NCBI GenBank assembly: GCA_964453665.1
Contig: CAYVQT010000087.1
Coordinates: 1 to 9,558 of the forward strand
DNA from: DAOUTY01 sp964453665
GTDB lineage: Bacteria > Chloroflexota > Dehalococcoidia > SZUA-161
DNA length: 9,558 nucleotides
Direction of reading: 5' to 3'
Shown here: positions 1 through 4,640 of the stretch, one piece after another
Layout of the letters: each line of letters starts with the position of its first letter
How positions within the stretch are numbered: position 1 is the stretch's first letter
The notes under the pieces: generated by a model
What the model was told of the DNA's origin: nothing
Seen by the model: the letters and a program-made list of their open reading frames with translations, nothing else
Databases searched by the model: none
Made by a program: the position numbers and the translations under genes

Positions 1-273
1 AAGATAACGGATGCCAATGGATGCAGCAGTGAATGCTGGGAGGTAGTGACGATAAATCCTCCTCCGTCTTGCAGCATAACGTGTGATCCTCAGGATTGCG
101 AGGAGTGTATAGGTGAGACGATAACGCTTACGGCGAGTGGGGGAACTGGATACACGTATCTATGGTCGCCTGGAGGGGCGATTACGCAGTCGATTAATGT
201 AAGCACGAGTGGGAACTACAGTGTTACGATAACGGATGCCAATCAGTGCACGAGCGATTGCTGGAAGGTAGTG
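1..273 (+). repeat. Ig/PKD-like (SprB-like) domain repeat, 75-residue period
   Basis: Bases 3-18 and 228-243 are identical, and the similarity continues to about 48 and 273. The offset is 225 bp, exactly 75 codons. The left copy is cut by the window edge, so at least two such domains exist and more are probable upstream. Confidence 0.85.
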
Positions 274-1617
274 ACATTCGTTCCTTGCGAAACACCCACA
301 CCCACACCTACACCTACACCTACACCTACGCCTACGCCTACGCCAACACCACCGCCAACGACAACACCAACGCCGTATTGCCCTGAGTGTCAGGAGTTCC
401 TGTTCCAGATATGGAATGATAGCTGCTGTACCGTATGGGTGGATATAGATGATGGTCAAGGTTTGCGAGAAGTTCAATGGTCACCATGGTCCAAATTCCT
501 GATGATGTATACCGAAGTTCAAGTCGTAGCGGAAGGAAGTGAGTGCTGCGATTTCGAGGGCTGGATAATTAACGATGAACCAGTGCCGGTGACCGATAAT
601 CCGCTGGAGCTACAGGTATTCGGTGGGCAGATCATAGAAGTCGTCTGCACCCAGACCTGTGAACCGACGCCTACGCCGACGCCTACGCCTGAGCCTACAA
701 CTACGCCGGAGCCGACGGCAACGCCTGAGCTCACGCCGACGCCAGAGCCCACAGCGACGCCAGAGCCGACGGCGACGCCAGAGCCCACGGCAACGCCAGA
801 GCCGACGGCGACGCCAGAGCCCACGGCGACGCCTGAGCCGACGGCAACGCCAGAGCCGACGGCGACGCCAGAGCCCACAGCGACGCCAGAGCCCACGGCG
901 ACGCCAGAGCCCACGGCGACGCCAGAGCCCACAGCGACGCCTGAGCCGACGGCTACACCGGAGCCCACAGCGACGCCAGAGCCCACGGCGACGCCAGAGC
1001 CCACGGCCACGCCAGAGCCCACGGCCACGCCTACGCCAGAGCCAACGGCCACGCCGACGCCGACACCTGAGCCGACGTCTGCACCAATACTGCCCTTAGG
1101 GCCTCTTCCTCCGCAGCCTACGCCGACGCCTACGCCGACGCCTGAGCCTACGCCGACGCCGACTCCCGGGGTAATACCTACACCTACGCCTATGCCTACG
1201 ATAGAGCCTACGCCGACGCCAACGCCAACAGCTACGCCTACACCTGAGCCTACAATCGAGGTGAGTGTTGAGAGGGATACGATTGGTGTTGATGAGACAG
1301 AGCAGTTTACTGCCACGGCGAGATATCCTGATGGTAGCACCGTTGACGTAACTGTTGTTGCTACCTGGGATAGCACTGATCCCGGTGTGGCGACAATCGA
1401 TGTGGTGGGTCTGGCGACCGGTGTGAGCGCGGGGACTACGGACATAACAGCAACTCTGGATGGTGCTACGAGCGCTCCGATCACTCTGACTGTTACTACA
1501 GCGGCAGTGTTACAATGGTGGGCGATTCTGGCAATAGTCGCCGCATTGTTAGCCGCAGGTCTGCTGCTCTTTGCGTTAATCCGGAGAGGGGGTGGGCAAC
1601 CAGCCCCAGCTGCGTAA
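1..1617 (+). CDS. Repeat-rich surface protein, C-terminally membrane-anchored (5' partial)
   Basis: The reading frame is open from base 1, so the gene begins upstream of the window. The GTG at 46 is an internal Val codon: bases 1-48 encode the end of an Ig/PKD-like repeat (ITDANGCSSECWEVV) that recurs at 226-273 as ITDANQCTSDCWKVV. Module order is: end of one SprB-like repeat; a full repeat (about 49-285) with a typical YLWSPGG core; a Pro-Thr linker (about 290-372); a module with eight Cys (about 373-660); a Thr/Pro/Glu/Ala repeat tract (661-1080); a second Pro-Thr linker (1110-1257); a Big_2-like Ig domain (about 1258-1497); a hydrophobic helix (about 1507-1581) followed by RRGGG and a short Ala/Pro tail. 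No LPXTG motif is seen. The long flexible linkers suggest a stalk lifting the adhesive domains off the membrane, with the C-terminus in the cytoplasm. Tandem TAA stops (1615-1620) end it. Ligand unknown; surface location and adhesion role are inferred. Confidence 0.85.
   Translation, partial: KITDANGCSSECWEVVTINPPPSCSITCDPQDCEECIGETITLTASGGTGYTYLWSPGGAITQSINVSTSGNYSVTITDANQCTSDCWKVVTFVPCETPTPTPTPTPTPTPTPTPTPPPTTTPTPYCPECQEFLFQIWNDSCCTVWVDIDDGQGLREVQWSPWSKFLMMYTEVQVVAEGSECCDFEGWIINDEPVPVTDNPLELQVFGGQIIEVVCTQTCEPTPTPTPTPEPTTTPEPTATPELTPTPEPTATPEPTATPEPTATPEPTATPEPTATPEPTATPEPTATPEPTATPEPTATPEPTATPEPTATPEPTATPEPTATPEPTATPEPTATPEPTATPTPEPTATPTPTPEPTSAPILPLGPLPPQPTPTPTPTPEPTPTPTPGVIPTPTPMPTIEPTPTPTPTATPTPEPTIEVSVERDTIGVDETEQFTATARYPDGSTVDVTVVATWDSTDPGVATIDVVGLATGVSAGTTDITATLDGATSAPITLTVTTAAVLQWWAILAIVAALLAAGLLLFALIRRGGGQPAPAA
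688..1029 (+). repeat. 19 tandem 18-bp units encoding a PEPTAT hexapeptide
   Basis: Nineteen in-frame 18-bp units run from 688 to 1029. Units 4-19 (742-1029) all encode PEPTAT; units 1 and 3 read PEPTTT and PELTPT. The DNA varies mainly at third positions (Pro CCA/CCT/CCG, Thr ACG/ACA, Ala GCG/GCA/GCC), so the peptide is better conserved than the DNA. The tract is the stalk linker of the surface protein. It is likely to vary in copy number through slippage in steps of six residues, which keep the frame. Confidence 0.95.
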
Positions 1618-1664
1618 TAAAATATAAGTGTGTCAGGCCCATTAAGGTAGCCTGAGTAATATCG

Positions 1665-1692
1665 AAGAAACCCTCCAATCGGAGGGTTTCTT
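1665..1692. terminator. Bidirectional terminator between surface protein and cassette 1
   Basis: A perfect 12-bp stem (1665-1676 with 1681-1692) closes a 4-nt AATC loop, with a GAAACCCTCC/GGAGGGTTTC core. It is followed by TTTTAT on the + strand and T-rich sequence on the - strand. It lies 48 bp after the surface protein stop and 38 bp after the stop of convergent gene A1, so it can serve both. A weaker inverted repeat (TCAGGC at 1633-1638, GCCTGA at 1650-1655) precedes it. Confidence 0.85.
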
Positions 1693-1730
1693 TTATACTT
1701 GAAGCCTATAGCTATTTCCGTTACTTGCTC

Positions 1731-1973
1731 TTATGCCGTAACGGATGTAAGTGCCGAGAAATATTCGCTTAAATAATTTATCAGGCCGAAAATAAGTTGG
1801 GAAAGGTTTGTCGTAAGCGATTCACCGGCATCAGTCACGTTAACGTAGTATGCTGTTATCCCACAACCTTCTGAAATTGGCTGCTCTGTCACAGTGGCGA
1901 AAGCTGCTAAAGCTTTATCTACTATAACCACTAGCTTTGCAACAATGGCAGGAAGTCCAGTTACTTGGTCCAT
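1731..1973 (-). CDS. Unrecognised 80-aa small protein, cassette 1 gene A (A1)
   Basis: I do not recognise this family. It aligns without gaps to A2 (3180-3419) over 79 residues with 32 identities. Conserved features are Leu7-Pro8-Ala9-Ile10, Asp19, Cys37 followed by x-Ile-Thr-Ala-Tyr (37-42), V-x-V-x-D-x-G at 44-50, and a hydrophobic C-terminal segment ending Ala-Leu-x-Ser-Val (74-78). Residues 7-28 form a hydrophobic helix broken by Lys13, Asp19 and Lys20, and residues 53-75 form a second apolar helix, which suggests an amphipathic, membrane-associated or self-assembling protein. There is no signal peptide. The ATG at 1973 is preceded by AAGGGGGTGA at 7 nt. It is the last gene of its cassette, 80 bp after B1 and just before the terminator. 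The paralogue and the strong ribosome site make it real; the function is unknown. Confidence 0.8.
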   Translation of the reverse strand: MDQVTGLPAIVAKLVVIVDKALAAFATVTEQPISEGCGITAYYVNVTDAGESLTTNLSQLIFGLINYLSEYFSALTSVTA

Positions 1974-1980
1974 TATCGCG

Positions 1981-1990
1981 TCACCCCCTT
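1981..1990 (-). promoter_or_regulatory. Strong Shine-Dalgarno of gene A1
   Basis: On the - strand this reads AAGGGGGTGA, one mismatch from AAGGAGGTGA, 7 nt before the ATG at 1973. It fixes the start of A1. No comparable site precedes gene B1. Confidence 0.75.
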
Positions 1991-2019
1991 TCTCTCAGAC
2001 CACAAGTTTCGATAATTGA

Positions 2020-2025
2020 CTTATA
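2020..2025 (-). promoter_or_regulatory. Possible -10 element of A1 (TATAAG)
   Basis: The - strand reads TATAAG, five of six matches to a sigma70 -10 box, 46 nt before the A1 start. The same hexamer lies 45 nt before the A2 start (3465-3470). No good -35 is visible, so this is tentative. A small inverted repeat (GCGCT at 2029-2033, AGCGC at 2040-2044) lies just upstream and could be an operator. Confidence 0.35.
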
Positions 2026-2053
2026 ATTGCGCTACCTAGAGCGCTTGGCTAAT

Positions 2054-2533
2054 TCATGTGGTTTTACATCCGGCATCAGGATCGTCAATATAGATACTGG
2101 AGTCGTCTTGAGTATGGTTTGATAGTTTGAAGAAGCAGCTATCTGAGTGATCGGCGCTATTGTTAATCAAATGGTTGGCCATATTCGGAACCATGGAAGA
2201 TGCAGTAGCGATTGTCGTGGCTGTGATTGGATACTCTCCATCTGTTGGGAGCGAGATTGCCGAGTGAGGGCGATTAGTGGAATCCAGCTTCTGTATATCC
2301 TCATGGTAGATGGAAGAGTCTGCCCGGTAATATTGTTCACTGGCAGAATTTAGAAGTCGCTCTATACCAAAGATGAGGATAGCCAGGCTCATAATTGTTT
2401 CTATTGCCAGGATGACCTTGTTATCCTCGTAGATGAATACTCCGCCATATACCCAGAATAGAGCAAAATGTATGACCAGAATTATTCCTAAAGAAATAAC
2501 GAGACTGTAAGCTATTGCATCTTTGAGCTTCAT
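2054..2533 (-). CDS. Unrecognised two-helix membrane protein with Ser/Thr-rich tail, cassette 1 gene B (B1)
   Basis: I do not recognise this family. The frame is open back to an ATG at 2602, but similarity to B2 (3744-4214) starts exactly at the internal ATG at 2533 (MKLKD against MRLRD), so I take that as the start; it gives 159 aa. In the first 64 residues 41 are identical to B2. Predicted helices cover about residues 6-28 and 40-59, joined by a short loop with the conserved YGGVFIYE-x-NK segment and closed by FGIERLL. Lys2 and Lys4 suggest an N-in topology, which places the roughly 95-residue polar tail in the cytoplasm. The tail is rich in Ser, Thr, Asp and Asn and poorly conserved, except for FKLSN (FKMSN in B2) near its end. 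No clear Shine-Dalgarno is seen. It precedes A1 in the same direction. Role unknown. Confidence 0.75.
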   Translation of the reverse strand: MKLKDAIAYSLVISLGIILVIHFALFWVYGGVFIYEDNKVILAIETIMSLAILIFGIERLLNSASEQYYRADSSIYHEDIQKLDSTNRPHSAISLPTDGEYPITATTIATASSMVPNMANHLINNSADHSDSCFFKLSNHTQDDSSIYIDDPDAGCKTT

Positions 2534-2541
2534 ATTTAAGC

Positions 2542-2556
2542 TGCCGCCGTTTTTAT
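2542..2556 (-). promoter_or_regulatory. Conserved block upstream of B1 start
   Basis: On the - strand ATAAAAACGGCGGCA matches ATAAAATCAGTGGCA upstream of B2 (4220-4234) at 12 of 15 positions. It lies 8 nt before the B1 ATG, against 5 nt for B2. It may contain the unusual ribosome site or leader of the B genes. It also supports the internal start codon. Confidence 0.4.
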
Positions 2557-3055
2557 GGGTTACAAATTCAAAGCCCGTACTTCTAATTGCCTGAGCTTGC
2601 ATCCGATTTGCTATACTTTAATATGATTTTCTTTTCTTCTATAAGCGAGTATATGCTGCAGTCTGGCCGGGTCACAATCGCCAAAATGGGTAAATTGAGG
2701 TAGAGAATAGTAATATGCAGCAGTCAACAGATGGGGGATAATGGTAAAGAGTTTAGCCTGGTAACTGGTTGCATGTGTAAGAATGGGGCTGTTGACAGTT
2801 CGCGAAGCATGTTGTTCTCAAGTATGCATTTGTGGCCACTTTTTTTACGGGCATTGAATCGCAAATAAGGCGTGGTTCCAGCGCCATTGCACCAGGAAGG
2901 TGCCCCGGTGGCTTATTACGGCGAAAGACGCTGTTGTAGGGCTCGGTTCTATTGGTCTAAGACGCAGGGGAAGGAAGCGGAAAAAGAATCAATGTTTACT
3001 GTTTAGCAGGGGATGAGTACCGAGTTCACTACAAAGGGCTATCGTATTGATAGAA
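2557..3055. other. Intergenic region between cassettes 1 and 2
   Basis: About 500 bp with no gene I can support on either strand. It contains the element shared with cassette 2 (2701-2716) and should hold the promoter for B1. A TTGACA on the + strand at 2792-2797 has no -10 partner at the right distance. A weak hairpin lies at 2889-2903 (GCACC, 5-nt loop, GGTGC). Confidence 0.6.
2701..2716 (-). promoter_or_regulatory. Element shared by both cassettes (ATATTACTATT), copy 1
   Basis: The - strand reads ATATTACTATT followed by CTCTAC. Upstream of cassette 2 the same 11 bases are followed by TCCTAC, giving 15 of 17 matches in otherwise unalignable DNA. It lies 172 bp before the B1 ATG. It may be a promoter core or operator common to the two cassettes; no clear -35 is visible. 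Confidence 0.4.
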
Positions 3056-3079
3056 AAAACCCTCCGGACGGAGGGTTTT
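3056..3079 (-). terminator. Terminator of cassette 2
   Basis: AAAACCCTCCG at 3056-3066 pairs perfectly with CGGAGGGTTTT at 3069-3079, giving an 11-bp stem. On the - strand the stem is followed by a run of six T, so it should end transcription coming from A2, whose stop is 100 bp upstream. Four T also occur on the + side, so it may work both ways. Its core matches the terminator of cassette 1. Confidence 0.85.
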
Positions 3080-3179
3080 CTCTTGGGTAGTCAAAAGAGA
3101 TTCGGTTGTCTATTCAACGCTACTTGGGAAGGGCTATAGCTTCCGGGCTATTAAAGACTGCTGATTCAACTTAGTGCAG

Positions 3180-3419
3180 CTAGTAAACAGACTCGAGTGC
3201 CTTTACTAAATGCCCTGCTAGTTGGCTGCCATAGTAGATTAGATCTGCAAGAGTATCGATTAGTGCGGTACCACAATCATTTACTTGAACATTATAAGCC
3301 GTGATGTTGCATGCACCGAATGGTGCAGATTCCTCTACACTGGCAAAGATCGCGAGCGTTTGGTCCAACATGACCAATATCCTTGCGATTATAGCAGGAA
3401 GTGCCGGTATTGCATCCAT
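3180..3419 (-). CDS. Unrecognised 79-aa small protein, cassette 2 gene A (A2)
   Basis: Paralogue of A1 (1731-1973), aligned over 79 residues without a gap, 32 identical. It keeps the N-terminal LPAI at 7-10, Asp19, Cys37-x-ITAY at 37-42, the V-x-V-x-D-x-G turn at 44-50 and the terminal AL-x-SV at 74-78. It has a second Cys at 49 where A1 has Ala. Residues 7-28 and 53-75 are apolar helical segments, and there is no signal peptide. The ATG at 3419 follows GGAGGTGA with 5 nt spacing, a near-perfect ribosome site, suggesting high translation. It lies 324 bp after B2, much further than in cassette 1, so it may have its own promoter. Function unknown. Confidence 0.8.
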   Translation of the reverse strand: MDAIPALPAIIARILVMLDQTLAIFASVEESAPFGACNITAYNVQVNDCGTALIDTLADLIYYGSQLAGHLVKALESVY

Positions 3420-3424
3420 CTAGT

Positions 3425-3432
3425 TCACCTCC
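3425..3432 (-). promoter_or_regulatory. Strong Shine-Dalgarno of gene A2
   Basis: The - strand reads GGAGGTGA, extended upstream as AAGGGAGGTGA, 5 nt before the ATG at 3419. It fixes the A2 start. Confidence 0.8.
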
Positions 3433-3464
3433 CTTCCAGCTAGGTCGAGACCTTGTTCCCTTTT

Positions 3465-3470
3465 CTTATA
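3465..3470 (-). promoter_or_regulatory. Possible -10 element of A2 (TATAAG)
   Basis: TATAAG lies 45 nt before the A2 start, the same hexamer at almost the same distance as in A1. The leader between them contains a near-perfect palindrome AGGTCGAGACCT (3442-3453). No convincing -35 is seen. Confidence 0.35.
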
Positions 3471-3743
3471 TGCTTTGTATCGTGTCCGTTTGGCAATGTA
3501 GTATGCTACTTTGATTGTGATGTAGTACGCGTAGGTTAACAATGAGACATTAGTACTCTTTGAAGTAGTAATTTAGTCTTGCCCCTTGACGCTGATCTGA
3601 AGGGGTTGTGGAATGAAAACCAAACGTCTTTGACAGAAGCAGGCGCGAAAAGAGAATGGGACGCATTGGTTGCATCGTTTGGCGTAATTGAAAATGTGAT
3701 ATCTTTGTACCCGGGGTTACCACAGCTGAACTGCTTAGGCGTG
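3471..3743. other. Long B2-A2 spacer
   Basis: The spacer between B2 and A2 totals 324 bp (3420-3743), against 80 bp in cassette 1. Beyond the A2 leader I see no gene that I trust. A + strand frame from a TTG at 3579 runs to 3914 without a ribosome site and overlaps B2 in antisense. Confidence 0.5.
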
Positions 3744-4214
3744 TCAGCTGTCGGTATGTTTAGTAGCTGTTGTGTGAACGAATACATGACCGGAATCTTC
3801 AGTGCTGTTGGACATCTTGAAGGTGTAGTTCTCCGTATAGCGGGAATCGCTGTCAATCAACAGGGTGGTCTTTGGTGGTATAAGTGTTGCCATAGTGCTG
3901 TTTGGAATGACTGACTTCCCAAATATTTGGGGGTTACCGGGTGAAGCAGTATACTCAGTTGATACCTCATCTGACATCTTGGAAAGGGAGATATTTGAGG
4001 TCGTTCGATCACGTCCTTTATTGGCATAACTGAGCAGGCGCTCTATGCCAAAGCCGAAAATAGCCACGCTCATCGCTGTTTCTATCGAAAGAACGATCTT
4101 GTTGCTCTCGTATATGAATACACCGCCATACAGCCAGAAGAAGGCGAAATTTAGGGCCAAGATTAACCCCAAGGCGATGATAAGACAGGATGCTATTACG
4201 TCTCTGAGCCTCAT
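3744..4214 (-). CDS. Unrecognised two-helix membrane protein with Ser/Thr-rich tail, cassette 2 gene B (B2)
   Basis: Paralogue of B1 (2054-2533): 41 of the first 64 residues are identical. The open frame extends to an ATG at 4316, but similarity starts at the ATG at 4214 (MRLRD), giving 156 aa, close to the 159 of B1. Helices are predicted at about residues 6-28 and 40-59, with the conserved YGGVFIYE-x-NK loop between them and FGIERLL after the second. Arg2 and Arg4 suggest an N-in topology with a cytoplasmic tail of about 90 residues, rich in Ser and Thr and diverged from B1 except for FKMSN-x-TED near the end. The Shine-Dalgarno is weak. It is transcribed toward A2. The membrane part is conserved while the tail drifts, which suggests that the helices and loop carry the shared function. 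Confidence 0.75.
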   Translation of the reverse strand: MRLRDVIASCLIIALGLILALNFAFFWLYGGVFIYESNKIVLSIETAMSVAIFGFGIERLLSYANKGRDRTTSNISLSKMSDEVSTEYTASPGNPQIFGKSVIPNSTMATLIPPKTTLLIDSDSRYTENYTFKMSNSTEDSGHVFVHTTATKHTDS

Positions 4215-4219
4215 AATTG

Positions 4220-4234
4220 TGCCACTGATTTTAT
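4220..4234 (-). promoter_or_regulatory. Conserved block upstream of B2 start
   Basis: Counterpart of 2542-2556: 12 of 15 bases match. It ends 5 nt before the B2 ATG. Confidence 0.4.
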
Positions 4235-4345
4235 TAGTTGGAAGCGAGGCTTGACTTGGCTTGACTCTCGCTCCTCCACTATTAAAAAGTCTAGGTTGTG
4301 TTCTAACGAAGCACAATCACCTAAACGTCCCGAACGAACGTAGGA

Positions 4346-4362
4346 AATAGTAATATACGAAT
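4346..4362 (-). promoter_or_regulatory. Element shared by both cassettes (ATATTACTATT), copy 2
   Basis: Counterpart of the element at 2701-2716. The identical core AATAGTAATAT (+ strand) lies at 4346-4356, 131 bp before the B2 ATG. TATATT within it resembles a -10 box at five of six positions, but no good -35 is present. Confidence 0.4.
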
Positions 4363-4570
4363 GCCAGTACGATTGCGACTACTATTTATATTGCGATGAT
4401 CGATCTATCCTTGGCGTATCCTTATACCGCGGAATCTCTGTCTTATATCGGCACTATTGATCGTTTGCCGGGCACAAGGGTTGTTGGTGTTGCCGTCGAT
4501 GCCGGGTTCGTAATAAATTGCAGGTCCACCGGTTGTTAATTCGTAGCTATAGGATCGATGAAATATGGTT
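4363..4570. other. Divergent intergenic region between cassette 2 and acyl-CoA operon
   Basis: No gene I can support. A 47-codon + strand frame (4396-4539) has no ribosome site. The region separates divergently transcribed units, so regulatory sites for both are expected here. Confidence 0.5.
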
Positions 4571-4607
4571 GCTCAGGATTGTAGCTGAGCGACTGCTATG
4601 CTATAAT
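4571..4607 (+). promoter_or_regulatory. Extended -10 promoter with inverted repeat around the -35
   Basis: TATAAT at 4602-4607 is a perfect -10 preceded by TGC (extended -10). At 17 bp spacing the -35 is TTGTAG (4579-4584), which matches only TTG. GCTCAG (4571-4576) and CTGAGC (4585-4590) form an inverted repeat that flanks this weak -35 exactly, as an operator would. Transcription would start near 4614, giving a leader of about 27 nt with AAAGGAGG at 4628-4635 before the ATG at 4641. Confidence 0.7.
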
Positions 4608-4640
4608 TTGCTACGGTCGTAATAGGGAAAGGAGGCACAA

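Larger units (their letters stand above)
1665..4356 (-). repeat. Tandem duplication of a B-A-terminator cassette
   Basis: Copy 1 (1665-2716) and copy 2 (3056-4356) have the same direction and order: upstream element, gene B, gene A, CCCTCC/GGAGGG terminator. Protein identity is about 41% for A and 64% for the membrane part of B, while intergenic DNA no longer aligns. The duplication is therefore old and both copies have been kept. Confidence 0.8.

Noticed and set aside
46..48. GTG as start of the surface protein
   Set aside because: It is the Val codon of a repeated motif (CWEVVT, matched by CWKVVT at 259-276), and the frame is open to base 1.
688..1029. CRISPR-like array
   Set aside because: The repeats are contiguous 18-bp coding units without spacers, in frame with a surface protein.
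519..1484. Long - strand open frame of Val/Gly/Ser repeats, and a + strand Arg/Gln-rich frame at 659-1099
   Set aside because: Both are reading-frame shadows of the 18-bp repeat tract, which contains no stops in several frames. They have no ribosome sites and no domain-like sequence.
2534..2602. N-terminal extension of B1 to the ATG at 2602, and likewise of B2 to 4316
   Set aside because: The two extensions do not resemble each other, whereas similarity begins exactly at the internal ATGs at 2533 and 4214.
2792..2820. Possible + strand promoter with a perfect TTGACA
   Set aside because: No -10-like hexamer lies at 16-18 bp and no + strand gene follows.
3579..3914. 111-codon + strand frame starting with TTG
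   Set aside because: No Shine-Dalgarno, overlaps the tail of B2 in antisense, and has no paralogue in cassette 1.
4396..4539. 47-codon + strand frame starting with ATG
   Set aside because: No ribosome site and no recognisable or repeated sequence; it lies in a divergent regulatory region.
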